DNA of 64,000 nt from Sporomusaceae bacterium (GCA_022839045.1 JALHDI010000001.1:37796-101795), one strand, 5' to 3'. Counted from the first letter of the stretch, positions 8,800-16,869 are shown. Program-made: numbers and translations. Notes: a model not told the origin generated them from the letters alone.

Positions 8800-8842
8800 T
8801 ACGCATCAGCTCCTAAATCCTAAAGTTAGCCAGGCGGCCCAC

Positions 8843-9790
8843 TCATTTGCTGGCGACCACTTCGATTACCTTGTCGACAATGTGCTGGACCGACATCCCG
8901 TACTTATCGAGCAATTCCTCATGGTGCCCCGACTCGGCGAAGACGTCGCTTATCCCGATAAAGCCCATGGGCACCGGCCGTTTCTGAACGATCACCTCGG
9001 CAACCGCGCTGCCCAGGCCGCCGATGACGTTGTGTTCCTCCGCGGTGATTATTGCCCCGGTCTGCTCGACCGCTTCCAGGATACTATCCACGTCCAGCGG
9101 TTTTACGCAGGGCATTTCGATAAGTTTCACGTCATAGCCCTTGGCCGCGAGAATTTTTTCGGCCTCCTGAACCCGGCCGACCATGACGCCGTTGCAGACG
9201 ATCGTCGCGTCCTTGCCGCCGCTTTTGAGGATATTGGCCTTGCCTATTTGAAATTTATAGTTTTCGTCGAATACTTTCGGAACGGCGTAGCGTCCCAGCC
9301 GGATGTAGGCAGGACCGTAGTGTCTGGCGACCTCGGCGACGATTACCTCGGTAGAGGCGGCGTCGGCGGGAACCACCACGGTCATGTTGGGAATGCACCG
9401 CATCATGGCGATGTCTTCCGTGCCCTGATGGGTGACGCCCTCGTAGGTGCCTGCCAGGCCGCCCATGCCGCCGGCGATTTTGACGTTCAGATTCGGATAG
9501 GCGACGAAAGTCCGCACCTGCTCGCAGGCCCTCATGCAGGTGAAAACGGAATAGGTGGTCGCGAATACCAGGTCGCCAACGGCGGCGGCCCCCGCGGCGG
9601 CGGTCATCATGTTCTGCTCGGCGATGCCGACATCGATTACTCTTTCCGGGTATTTCTTGGCCATTTGGCTGAGCCCCATGGATTTGGCCGTGTCGGCAGA
9701 GAAGGCCAGCATATTATGGTTTGCTTCGGCAATGCGAAGTACGGCGTTGCCAAAGGCATCCCTGGTGGATATCTCGTCCATCACGGGCAT
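8843..9790 (-). CDS. Split transketolase 2, C-terminal subunit (divergent substrate loop)
   Basis: This 315-residue protein is the C-terminal half of a split transketolase: ISTRDAFGNAV, RVIDVGIAEQN, GVTHQGTEDIAMM and NMTVVVPADAAST. It differs from the first copy in the loop before the THQ motif, which reads AGGMGGLAGTYEG instead of AATHAGLTVGEDG. The phosphate-binding histidine of ordinary transketolase thus appears replaced by Met, pointing to a non-phosphorylated or unusual donor (inference from an alignment by eye). I start it at 9790 (MPVMDEI), with AGGGGGG upstream. It is 13 bp downstream of its partner. Confidence 0.86.
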   Translation of the reverse strand: MPVMDEISTRDAFGNAVLRIAEANHNMLAFSADTAKSMGLSQMAKKYPERVIDVGIAEQNMMTAAAGAAAVGDLVFATTYSVFTCMRACEQVRTFVAYPNLNVKIAGGMGGLAGTYEGVTHQGTEDIAMMRCIPNMTVVVPADAASTEVIVAEVARHYGPAYIRLGRYAVPKVFDENYKFQIGKANILKSGGKDATIVCNGVMVGRVQEAEKILAAKGYDVKLIEMPCVKPLDVDSILEAVEQTGAIITAEEHNVIGGLGSAVAEVIVQKRPVPMGFIGISDVFAESGHHEELLDKYGMSVQHIVDKVIEVVASK

Positions 9791-9803
9791 GTTCGGTCCC
9801 CCC

Positions 9804-10625
9804 CTAAAAGTTGCATAGTTCCTTGCAGGCCTGGGTATATTGGTCTGCCGCCGGCGTTTTCTGGTGCCAGGAGTTGTCGTTTTCCATGTAGCTGACACCT
9901 TTGCCCTTGATGGCATGGGCGATTATCACAGTCGGTTTGCCGATGGACATGCGGGCTATTTCCAGCTTGTTCACTATGTCGGCCAGATTGTGGGCGTTCA
10001 TTTCCAGCACCCGCCAGTTGAAGGCTTTCCACTTGTCAACCAGCGGGTCGAGGGGCATGATCTCGTCAGTACAGCCGCCGCTCTGGAAGTGATTGTTGTC
10101 CACGATGGCGATCAGGTTGTCGGTCTTAAGCCGAGGTGCGGACAGAGCCGCTTCCCACACCATTCCTTCCTGGATTTCGCCGTCGCCGAGAATGACGTAC
10201 ACTTTGCTGTTGACCTTCCTGAGCTTCAGCGCGATCGCCATGCCGAGGCCGGCGGAAAGACCGTGGCCCAGCGAGCCGCTCGTCATGTCGATGCCGGGCG
10301 TTTTGTTCAGGTCGGGGTGGCCCTGCAGCTTGGAGCCAAGTTTCCGGAAGGTGTATAACAGTTCCCGGTCGAAGAAGCCTCTTTCCGCCAGAGCGGCGTA
10401 AACCGCGGGGCAAGCGTGCCCCTTCGACAGAATCAGGCGGTCCCGTTCTTCCCACTTTGGCTCGTCCGGCCTTATGTTCATTATCTTGAAGTACAGGGCG
10501 GTTACTATGTCGGTGCAGGACAAGGCCGGACCGGGATGTCCCGGGCCCCCTTTGCAGATCATGTCGATGATATCGAAGCGTATTTTTTGCGCCGTTTTTT
10601 CCAGCCGGCAGATTTCATTTTCCAT
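9804..10625 (-). CDS. Split transketolase 2, N-terminal subunit
   Basis: The 273-residue thiamine-diphosphate half shows GGPGHPGPALSCTDI, LSKGHACPAVYAALAERGFF, LQGHPDLNKTPG, TSGSLGHGLSAGLG and GDGEIQEG followed by IVDNNHFQSGG. The GPALS and xQSGG motifs are shared with the N-subunit of pair 3 but not pair 1, so pairs 2 and 3 form a subgroup. The start at 10625 (MENEICRLEK) has GGAGGTAAG upstream; a further in-frame upstream stretch is not supported. It lies 66 bp downstream of the pair 3 C-subunit. Confidence 0.86.
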   Translation of the reverse strand: MENEICRLEKTAQKIRFDIIDMICKGGPGHPGPALSCTDIVTALYFKIMNIRPDEPKWEERDRLILSKGHACPAVYAALAERGFFDRELLYTFRKLGSKLQGHPDLNKTPGIDMTSGSLGHGLSAGLGMAIALKLRKVNSKVYVILGDGEIQEGMVWEAALSAPRLKTDNLIAIVDNNHFQSGGCTDEIMPLDPLVDKWKAFNWRVLEMNAHNLADIVNKLEIARMSIGKPTVIIAHAIKGKGVSYMENDNSWHQKTPAADQYTQACKELCNF

Positions 10626-10691
10626 GCTCTTACCTCCATTCGCATGCAACCGTCGGGCACCGCAAACCGCGATGCAACCCCGCAACCCCGG

Positions 10692-11651
10692 CTAGGATGC
10701 GCGCCTGTTGCTTTTGGCCAGCGCGGCGCGCGCGGCCGCGATAATGTCCGCAACCCCCATCCGGTAGCAGTCCAGCAAGGCTTCGGCCGGCCCCGATTCG
10801 GGGAATATGTCTTGCAGGCCCAGCCGTACCAGCGCGGCCGGCGCCCGTTCGGCGATGACCTCGGCGACGGCGCTGCCCAGGCCGCCGATGACGTTGTGGT
10901 CCTCGACGGTGACGACGGCCCCGGTAGCGCCGGCGACCGCCGCGACGGCCCCGACGTCGAGCGGTTTCAGGGTATGCACTTCCAGGACGGTGGCGCGGAC
11001 GCCCTCGTCTTTGAGTTTTTCCGCCGCGCTGAGGACGCGGTTTAGTACAAAGCCGTTGGCGATAAGGGCGACGTCGCTGCCGTATTCGACAATTCTCCGG
11101 GCTTTGCCCAGCTCGAAGACGGATTCTCCCTTGAACACTACCGGCTCGCGCCCGTTGCCCACCCGCAGGAAGGCCGGACCGTCCAGTTTGGCGATGGCCG
11201 CCGTCGCCTGGTAAACCTGCGAGGCGTCGGCCGGCACAACGATGGTCATGCCGGGGATGCTGCGGAGGATGCCGAGGTCTTCGAAGAACTGATGGGTCAC
11301 GCCTTCCCGCTCGCCGCCAAAAATCCCGCCGTTCGCGCCGATCATCTTGACGTTGAGATGCGGGTAAGCTACAAAGGTCCGGACTTGTTCACAGGCCCGC
11401 ATGGTTATGAAGCCGGCATAGGTGGCGACGAAGGGAACAAGCCCGCAGCTGGCGAGGCCGGCGGCACAGCCTACGGCGTTCTGTTCGGCGATACCCATCT
11501 CAAAAAAGCGCTCCGGGTATTGTTCGGCGAACCCCGTTACTCGCATGGCTTTCATGGAGTCGGGAGAAATGAGGACATAGCGGGGGTCGGCCGCCGCCAG
11601 TTCCATGAGGGCGGCCGCGAAGGCTTCCCTTGTTCCGTTATAGTCAGTCAT
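10692..11651 (-). CDS. Split transketolase 3, C-terminal subunit (divergent substrate loop)
   Basis: The 319-residue protein carries GTREAFAAALMEL, RFFEMGIAEQNAVG, GVTHQFFEDLGIL and GMTIVVPADASQ, as expected for the C-terminal half of a split transketolase. Its loop before THQ reads IGANGGIFGGEREG, so the phosphate-binding histidine position of E. coli transketolase is Gly by eye alignment. The serine of the DLSKS region in pair 1 is Ala here (DSMKA). This fits a substrate without the usual phosphate. The ATG at 11651 has GGAGGGA upstream and the gene overlaps the 3' end of its N-subunit gene by eight bases, so the pair is translationally coupled. Confidence 0.86.
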   Translation of the reverse strand: MTDYNGTREAFAAALMELAAADPRYVLISPDSMKAMRVTGFAEQYPERFFEMGIAEQNAVGCAAGLASCGLVPFVATYAGFITMRACEQVRTFVAYPHLNVKMIGANGGIFGGEREGVTHQFFEDLGILRSIPGMTIVVPADASQVYQATAAIAKLDGPAFLRVGNGREPVVFKGESVFELGKARRIVEYGSDVALIANGFVLNRVLSAAEKLKDEGVRATVLEVHTLKPLDVGAVAAVAGATGAVVTVEDHNVIGGLGSAVAEVIAERAPAALVRLGLQDIFPESGPAEALLDCYRMGVADIIAAARAALAKSNRRAS

Positions 11652-12474
11652 TGCACATCCCTCCGAGTATTCCCATAGCTTCGCGCCATTCGTTTTCCGT
11701 GGGAACGCGCTTGTGCCAGGAGTTGTCGCGTTCCATATAGGGGACTCCCTTGCCTTTTACGGTGCGGGCAATTATTACCGACGGGCGGCCCTTCTCCTGC
11801 CGGGCGGCAGTGACGGCGTCCAGTATCGCGGCCATGTCATGGCCGTCGATCTCTTGGCAATGCCAGCGGAAGGCCTCGAATTTGGGCCTGATCGGCAGCA
11901 AGCCGCTGACTTCGCCGACTTCGCCGCCGCTCTGGAGACCGTTGTGGTCGACGAAAACGATGAGGTTGGCGAGTTTGTGCTTCACCGCAGCCATGGCCGC
12001 TTCCCAGATGATGCCTTCCTGCAGTTCGCCGTCGCCGGTGATTACGTAGGTGGTGTAGTCGAGGTCCCGGTATCTGGCGGCCAGGGCCATGCCCATGCCG
12101 ATCGATATGCCGTGGCCGAGCGAACCGGTGGTCATGTCAATGCCGGGAGTTTTCTTCATGCAGGGATGGCCCTGCAGGCAGGAGCCAAGCTGCCGCAGGG
12201 TGGGGAGCTCGTCGGGGGAGAAGTAGCCCAGCCGGGCGAGAGCGGCGTAAACGACCGGGCAAGCGTGTCCTTTGGAGAGGATGAAACGGTCGCGGTTTTC
12301 CCAGGCGGGGTTTTGAGGATCGAGCTTCATGACCCCGAAGAAGAGGGCGGCGACGATGTCGGCCGCCGACAAAGCCGGGCCGGGATGCCCGTCTTTAGCC
12401 TTATAAACCATATCGACGACATCGCGGCGCAGGCTGCGGGCGACCGCAGCAAGAGCGACTGGATCATTTTTCAT
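11644..12474 (-). CDS. Split transketolase 3, N-terminal subunit
   Basis: This 276-residue thiamine-diphosphate half shows KDGHPGPALSAADI, LSKGHACPVVYAALARLGYF, LQGHPCMKKTPG, TTGSLGHGISIG and GDGELQEG followed by FVDHNGLQSGG. It shares the GPALS/QSGG signature with pair 2. It is the second gene of the operon and its ATG overlaps the stop of the racemase-like gene by four bases (ATGA), with AAAGGGGG upstream. Together with 10692-11651 it should make one active transketolase that moves a two-carbon ketol unit between sugars or sugar-like acids. Confidence 0.86.
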   Translation of the reverse strand: MKNDPVALAAVARSLRRDVVDMVYKAKDGHPGPALSAADIVAALFFGVMKLDPQNPAWENRDRFILSKGHACPVVYAALARLGYFSPDELPTLRQLGSCLQGHPCMKKTPGIDMTTGSLGHGISIGMGMALAARYRDLDYTTYVITGDGELQEGIIWEAAMAAVKHKLANLIVFVDHNGLQSGGEVGEVSGLLPIRPKFEAFRWHCQEIDGHDMAAILDAVTAARQEKGRPSVIIARTVKGKGVPYMERDNSWHKRVPTENEWREAMGILGGMCND

Positions 12475-13136
12475 TTCAAGGCCCCCTTTAACATATCACG
12501 TACAGCTTCAACGGCCGGACGCGGACCGGCCAGCACCGGTCTGCCGGTTTCCGCGGCCAGGGTATCGCCCAGCCTTGCCAGCGACCCCTCGGCGAGAACG
12601 ATGACATCCACCTGGCCGGCGATGGCTTTTGCCTCCCGCCGGATGATGGCGTCATGCTCGTCCCGGCGGCCCGCCAGCATCGCCTGCCAGGCATTGCCGG
12701 CCAGGCTTTTGATGATTTTGACGTCCTTGTCGGCTTTCTCGGCCTGCGTCTGCGTAAGCCACGCCGTCGGGCCGAGCGTTACCGGCGAGGTGGCTATGAT
12801 ACCGATGGTTTCGCCGCTTTCAACCGCCCGGGCGGTCATTGCGTCGCCGATTTTTATTATCGGGACTTTGGCGATGCGCCGGCCGATATCGGCCACATAG
12901 TCGACCGACGGGCAGGTGCTGAGAATGATGTCGGCGCCGGCTTCTTCAGCCGCCCGGAAATAGTCGAGCATGCGCCGGGCCACGCTGCCGGTAATCTGCC
13001 CGGCACCGGCAATGTCGGCGATCAGGCTGTCGTCGACGATATTAATGAGACGGCAGTCAGGAACGATTTCGGCAAACAGTATCTTGATATTCTCGACGAA
13101 GTCATGCGTTGTGTAGACCGCAACTACCGTCTTCAT
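12471..13136 (-). CDS. Asp/Glu/hydantoin-racemase-superfamily protein with one catalytic cysteine
   Basis: The 221-residue protein has the fold signature of the Asp/Glu racemase superfamily: ADIILSTCPSVDYVADIG with Cys75 in the first catalytic position, and IGIIATSPVTLGPTAWLT in the middle. The second catalytic cysteine, normally in a GCT or ACA context near residue 183, is missing; the equivalent stretch reads VIVLAEGSLARLG. Racemases of this superfamily need two cysteines, whereas decarboxylases and isomerases such as arylmalonate decarboxylase or maleate isomerase use variations. It is therefore unlikely to be a simple amino-acid racemase. It is the first gene of the operon, about 130 bases after the predicted sigma-54 transcription start. 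Its true reaction is unknown. Confidence 0.75.
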   Translation of the reverse strand: MKTVVAVYTTHDFVENIKILFAEIVPDCRLINIVDDSLIADIAGAGQITGSVARRMLDYFRAAEEAGADIILSTCPSVDYVADIGRRIAKVPIIKIGDAMTARAVESGETIGIIATSPVTLGPTAWLTQTQAEKADKDVKIIKSLAGNAWQAMLAGRRDEHDAIIRREAKAIAGQVDVIVLAEGSLARLGDTLAAETGRPVLAGPRPAVEAVRDMLKGALK

Positions 13137-13274
13137 GCGCTGACCACTTTCCGCGGCCGCGTCAGCTTGTGCAATCCGCCCGACCCTCCCAAACCGTTAT
13201 TTGCTTTCCTTCCCGGGAAGGTGCGATCGCTTTTATTCCCTTCCCGGAGATTTTCTTTGACCGCCATATAATTA

Positions 13275-13290
13275 AGCAAATTCTATGCCA
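13275..13290 (-). promoter_or_regulatory. Sigma-54 (-24/-12) promoter of the transketolase/TRAP operon
   Basis: Reading the minus strand, the site is TGGCATAGAATTTGCT. It has the invariant GG and GC doublets at exactly the sigma-54 spacing and matches the TGGCAYRNNNNTTGCW consensus at every defined position. Transcription would start near 13264, leaving an untranslated leader of about 128 bases before the gene at 13136. The adjacent gene (13489-15195) encodes a sigma-54 activator. Confidence 0.85.
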
Positions 13291-13353
13291 ATTCAGAATC
13301 GCGTTGACAGTGCGGAAATTCCGCCGTTTTCCGCGGTTCGTCGCCCGGCTGTC

Positions 13354-13369
13354 AATGCATAATTGCATT
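13354..13369. promoter_or_regulatory. Proximal inverted-repeat site (AATGCA-N4-TGCATT), probable activator site
   Basis: The sequence AATGCA TAAT TGCATT is an inverted repeat whose half-sites recur in the larger palindrome at 13421-13454. It lies about 97 bases upstream of the predicted sigma-54 start, a normal distance for an enhancer-binding protein that loops to the promoter. Confidence 0.6.
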
Positions 13370-13420
13370 AATCGCCAGCGATAACGGCTGAAAGTCTTGT
13401 AATGCCGGCAAAAACAAAAT

Positions 13421-13454
13421 AATGCCAGAATGCATTATAATGCATTCTGGCATT
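13421..13454. promoter_or_regulatory. 34-bp perfect palindrome, distal activator site and/or terminator
   Basis: All 34 bases are identical to their own reverse complement. Each arm begins AATGCCAGAATGC and contains the AATGC half-sites also seen at 13354-13369. It lies about 173 bases upstream of the sigma-54 start, fitting an upstream activator site for the adjacent PAS/AAA+ regulator. On the minus strand it sits 35 bp after that regulator's stop and is followed by ATTTTGTTTTTG, so it could also act as its terminator. A related half-site, AATGCCGGCA, lies at 13401-13410. Confidence 0.6.
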
Positions 13455-13488
13455 AAAAAAGTTACTCTTTTCACATCGGTTTGGCCGG

Positions 13489-15195
13489 CTATTTTGCCTC
13501 GGCGCTTTTATCGGCGCCGGCTTTCAGTTTCCTCAGCTTGCGAACAACGGTTGACTGGTTGATGCCCAGCTTCTCCGCCATCTGATAAGTGTTGTAACCT
13601 TTCGCCAGCAAATTGCGGAAAATTTCCCGTTCCAGCTTCTCGACCATTTCGCCGAGCGAGGCGCCTTCTTCCACCTCGTTGGGTTTCGTCTTGGTCAGCA
13701 ACTGTCCCGGCAACCGGTCGACGGTTATCTGTTCGTTAGGCGAGAGAATAACCAGTTTCTCGATCATATTCTCCATTTCCCTGACGTTGCCGGGCCATTT
13801 GTATTTGACGAACAGCTTGAGCACCTGGGGGGAAAAGGTATTGAACATGCCGTATTTCTGGTTGAATTTATCGAGGAAATAATTTGCCAGGGGGATAATG
13901 TCTTTCTGCCGTTCCGCCAGGGGCGGAATCTTCAGGGAGACGACATTGAGCCGGTAAAAGAGGTCGCGACGGAATCTGCCGGCCAGCACCATTTCCTCCA
14001 GGTTGCGGTTGGTGGCGGCGATGATCCGCGAATTCATCTCGATCATCTTAACGCCGCCGAGGCGGGTGAACTGCATATCCTGCAGCACCCCGAGCAGTTT
14101 GACTTGCAGGTGCATGGGGACCTCGCCGATTTCGTCAAGAAAAACGGTGCCGCCGTCGGCTATTTCAAAAAGGCCGGGCTTGCCTGTTTTGGTGGCGCTG
14201 GTGAACGCGCCCTTCTCGTAGCCGAACAGCTCGCTTTCCAGCAGGTTGTCGGGAATGGCCCCGCAGTTGATTTTGACAAACGGGCCGCTTTTCAATTCGC
14301 TGTTCTTGTGGATGGTCCGTGCCACTACCTCCTTGCCCACCCCCGAATCGCCAGTTATCAGAACAGTGGCGTTGGTGGGGGCGGCTTTAAGGGCAACTGA
14401 AAAAATGTTTTTTATAGCCTGGCTTTCGGCGATTACGCCTTTAACTTCGGCCTGCTGGCTGCGCAGGTGCATAATCTCCGAGTAGTACTTTTCCGAAAGC
14501 TCCCGGGCCTGTTCGAGTTGGGACTTGATGGTGATGAGTTCGGTGATGTCACGAACGTTGGAGATTACCCGGATGATTTTGCCGTTCTCGTCAAACACCG
14601 GGCTGGCGGTGTGCAAAGTAAGTTTGCCAGACTTCAGCTTGGGCATTGTTGTCGCCGTGTCCCCGCTTTTCAGCACCTTCGCGACAACAGATTCCGAAGC
14701 GAAGCCCCGTTCGACGGTCTGCTCCATATTCAACCCCATCATTTCGGAGGCGTCGATACCAGTGATCCGGCAGTACGCTTCGTTGTATTTAATGGCTATG
14801 CCATTTCCGTCGGTTATGAAGATGCCGTCATAGGCGGACTTCATCGTGGCGTCCAATTCGCGGTAGGTTTGCTGCGCGGCTTTAAGCTCGCTGATATCGT
14901 GCCAGACGAAGGCCGTCCCGACGAATTCGCCGTCGGCCAAAACCGGCTGGGGATTGACGGTATAGGTATTGCTCTGATAAATGACTTCGACGGTGGTAGC
15001 TTTATCGGCGCCGGTCAGGGCAGTCTTAGCAACGTCGGGAAGATCGGTCAGGGAGATTTCTTGCGGCGCCCCCAAACGTAATTTCTCGCAGGCCGCCTTG
15101 TTGGCAAAAGTAATGACTCCTTGGCAATCGACAAAATAAACGGGATCGTCCAAGGTATCGACGATTGTCGCAAAAGTATCCTTTGTCGATTTCAC
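13489..15195 (-). CDS. Sigma-54-dependent activator with two PAS domains (PAS-PAS-AAA+-HTH)
   Basis: The 568-residue regulator has two PAS domains (about 5-105 and 112-225), a coiled linker, a sigma-54 AAA+ domain (about 255-490) and a C-terminal helix-turn-helix ([16 protein letters not shown]). Walker A is GDSGVGKE at 282-289, the sigma-54 contact loop is GAFTSA at 329-334 (Ser instead of the usual Gly), and Walker B is VFLDEIGE. There is no receiver domain, so a small ligand or redox signal sensed by PAS probably controls it. It reads in the same direction as the operon starting at 13136 and is separated from it by the sigma-54 promoter and palindromic sites, so it is the likely activator. 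The start is GTG with GGGAGG upstream. Confidence 0.9.
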   Translation of the reverse strand: MKSTKDTFATIVDTLDDPVYFVDCQGVITFANKAACEKLRLGAPQEISLTDLPDVAKTALTGADKATTVEVIYQSNTYTVNPQPVLADGEFVGTAFVWHDISELKAAQQTYRELDATMKSAYDGIFITDGNGIAIKYNEAYCRITGIDASEMMGLNMEQTVERGFASESVVAKVLKSGDTATTMPKLKSGKLTLHTASPVFDENGKIIRVISNVRDITELITIKSQLEQARELSEKYYSEIMHLRSQQAEVKGVIAESQAIKNIFSVALKAAPTNATVLITGDSGVGKEVVARTIHKNSELKSGPFVKINCGAIPDNLLESELFGYEKGAFTSATKTGKPGLFEIADGGTVFLDEIGEVPMHLQVKLLGVLQDMQFTRLGGVKMIEMNSRIIAATNRNLEEMVLAGRFRRDLFYRLNVVSLKIPPLAERQKDIIPLANYFLDKFNQKYGMFNTFSPQVLKLFVKYKWPGNVREMENMIEKLVILSPNEQITVDRLPGQLLTKTKPNEVEEGASLGEMVEKLEREIFRNLLAKGYNTYQMAEKLGINQSTVVRKLRKLKAGADKSAEAK

Positions 15196-15431
15196 GCTTT
15201 TCGCCTCCCGTCAGCATCCCGGCCTCGGACAAGGAAAAGTTTCTGCAACAAGCGCCATTACTCCTGCCCGCCAAGTCTCAAAGTCTTAATTAGCTATCGG
15301 GGCATTCCGGGTTACCAAAGGCCAATAAAACCGCGAAGTAGCCCGCTGCATGATTCGGATCGTCCCCTTTAGCAAAACACGCTGTTTCTTTGTATTTAGT
15401 GCAATTGCCATCGGCGCACTGCTTACATTTT

Positions 15432-15524
15432 TTAAAAATTGCCCTTCTCGATCAGCTCATCAAGAAGATTGTCGTACACCTCGCAGACCTCGATATCTAC
15501 TGGACTTTCGCCTCCATGACCCAT
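15432..15524 (-). CDS. Possible 30-residue peptide or C-terminal gene remnant
   Basis: The frame reads MGHGGESPVD and ends EVYDNLLDELIEKGNF before a TAA, a plausible acidic amphipathic C-terminus. The reading frame stays open further upstream, to a stop near 15635, and there is no ribosome-binding site at the ATG. It is more likely the tail of a decayed gene than a real small protein. Not recognised. Confidence 0.2.
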   Translation of the reverse strand: MGHGGESPVDIEVCEVYDNLLDELIEKGNF

Positions 15525-15559
15525 GACTAGTGCGCAACTAACGTCATAAAGTGCCGCCC

Positions 15560-15745
15560 CAAAGGCAACCGCACCCCCACCGTCGAGGAAGGCCGCCTCT
15601 GCGCCCTCAACTGGCTCGCGGCTTCGTCAACCCCAAGGTCATCGTCGTCCTCAAGTACCTCATGGGCCCCGACGCGCGCATTACCCGCGACCGCGGCCGC
15701 TGGCTCGAAACCAAGTACGGCATCCCCGCTTTTCAGGCGGTATAA
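15560..15745 (+). pseudogene. Possible decayed coding remnant
   Basis: The last forty codons before the TAA have the G/C third-position bias of real genes here (reading VIVVLKYLMGPDARITRDRG, then a WLETKYGIP tail). Upstream, the coding look continues in another frame (TVEEGRLCALNWLA), suggesting a frameshift. No start or ribosome-binding site is visible and I do not recognise the family. Confidence 0.3.
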
Positions 15746-15957
15746 GTAATCGCCTGAGGCGCTGAGGTCTTCTGTAAGAGTGCTGCGCGTTTTTAGAAGC
15801 GCTTTATAAAACCTGCCGCAGGGGAAATAGAGGAAATATCTGTCCTGATTGCGGTGGTATTTTGATGCGACAGAAGGCTTCGCTTTTGGGGACAACAATT
15901 CTCTACGCAAAATTCTCTTCCGCAGCCGAAGATAAGTTACTTGGAACTGGAGAGTCA

Positions 15958-15981
15958 GGGCCGCACTAATGAGTGCGGCCC
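15958..15981. repeat. Perfect 10-bp stem hairpin
   Basis: GGGCCGCACT and AGTGCGGCCC form a perfect stem with an AATG loop. The tail on the plus strand is TCGCCCTTTG, a weak terminator tail. It sits in the gene-poor gap and may end transcription of a lost gene. Confidence 0.45.
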
Positions 15982-16066
15982 TCGCCCTTTGTATCACTTA
16001 CTACGGTTTTGAAGAGCAATGCGGCGGGTTCAATCCGGGTGTTCCCCCTTTTGCCTGGATAATATG

Positions 16067-16106
16067 AAAGCCTATACCGGAGGCTGCCGGTATAGGCTTT
16101 TTGTTT
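16067..16106. terminator. Rho-independent terminator (strong on plus strand, probably bidirectional)
   Basis: AAAGCCTATACCGG and CCGGTATAGGCTTT form a perfect 14-bp stem around a six-base loop, followed on the plus strand by TTTTTGTTT. On the minus strand the same hairpin lies 14 bp after the GntR gene stop, so it likely also ends that transcript. Confidence 0.75.
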
Positions 16107-16119
16107 GGTATGATTATTG

Positions 16120-16797
16120 TTACCCCCAGAGATAGAGGTCGCTGGAGATGCTGGCGAAATGCTGGCGGATTTGGGCCTGGGCTTTACTGCATTCGCCGTT
16201 GGCGATGTGGTCGAGCAGCTTCTGGTGGTGCCTGAAAGCGCGCTGTTTCATGCCGTGGACGACGCAAATGCGTTTCATCTGCTCGCAGTGGGCCGGGCTG
16301 GTGACCGACCAGCACTGCTGGAGGACGGTGTTCTTAGTCATCGCCATCAAGGCGTGATGGAAGTCAATGTCGAGCTGGGCAAAGGCTTGATCGTTGCTGA
16401 GGTTTTCTTCCTGGTCTTTGAGGATGCCTGCCAGGTCGTCGAGCTCCTCGGTGGTCGCTCGTTCGATTACTAGGGGGATGGCCATGTATTCCAAGAGCTC
16501 CCGGACTTCGATGTACTGGCTGATGGAGATGTTGTTGAGGGCAAGCGCTAGGCTGATTTTCTGCGATATTTCCGGCGGGTTGAGGTAGGTGCCGTCGCCC
16601 TGGCGGATGGTTAGCTTGCCGAGCTGTTCGAGCTTCTGGAATGCCTCGCGCAACGCAGTGCGGCTGACGCCGAACTCTTTCGTCAGCGCCCGCTCGGTGG
16701 GAATCTTTTTCCCGGGGACAAACCGCCCGTCTTCGATGGCTTTCAGCATTGCTTCGACGACTGTGTCGACGACGCTGAGCTTTTTTTTATTTTCCAC
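16120..16797 (-). CDS. GntR/FadR-family transcriptional regulator
   Basis: The 225-residue protein has an N-terminal winged helix (KKIPTERALTKEFGVSRTALREAFQKLEQLGKL) and a C-terminal FCD ligand-binding domain. That domain has metal-ligand histidines in DIDFHHALMAMTKN and in RAFRHHQKLLDHI. FCD-type GntR regulators such as LldR and GlcC respond to hydroxyacids such as lactate or glycolate. It is transcribed away from the glcE-glcF-glcD operon, which it probably controls. The start is a GTG at 16797 with GCGAGG upstream. Confidence 0.88.
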   Translation of the reverse strand: MENKKKLSVVDTVVEAMLKAIEDGRFVPGKKIPTERALTKEFGVSRTALREAFQKLEQLGKLTIRQGDGTYLNPPEISQKISLALALNNISISQYIEVRELLEYMAIPLVIERATTEELDDLAGILKDQEENLSNDQAFAQLDIDFHHALMAMTKNTVLQQCWSVTSPAHCEQMKRICVVHGMKQRAFRHHQKLLDHIANGECSKAQAQIRQHFASISSDLYLWG

Positions 16798-16839
16798 GGC
16801 TATACCTCGCTAAATTTTTATGACTACATAAAGGAAGCA

Positions 16840-16869
16840 AATATATGCTTATTTTAGCAGGCAAATCAA
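16840..16869 (-). promoter_or_regulatory. Probable promoter of the GntR regulator
   Basis: On the minus strand TTGATT and TATATT are 18 bases apart, about 43 bases before the GTG start. Moderate match to the vegetative consensus. Confidence 0.4.

Larger units (their letters stand above)
15196..16119. other. 924-bp stretch with no intact gene; mosaic of short remnants and hairpins
   Basis: No convincing full-length gene is present between the PAS regulator and the GntR gene. It contains a short minus-strand frame (15432-15524), a plus-strand stretch with coding-like composition (15560-15745), a 10-bp perfect hairpin (15958-15981) and a terminator (16067-16106). The arginine-rich minus-strand frame spanning 15527-15997 looks non-coding. 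Confidence 0.5.

Noticed and set aside
2896..12474. Assigning the operon to the sulfoquinovose transketolase pathway or apiose degradation
   Set aside because: Split transketolases fit, but the isomerases, kinase and sulfoacetaldehyde or erythrose steps of those pathways are not present, and LarA/UxaA genes are not part of them.
12471..13136. Calling the first operon gene an aspartate or glutamate racemase
   Set aside because: The second catalytic cysteine is missing, so racemase activity is not supported.
15527..15997. 156-codon minus-strand frame in the gene-poor gap
   Set aside because: It reads through a perfect hairpin, has no ribosome-binding site and shows poor codon bias in most of its length.
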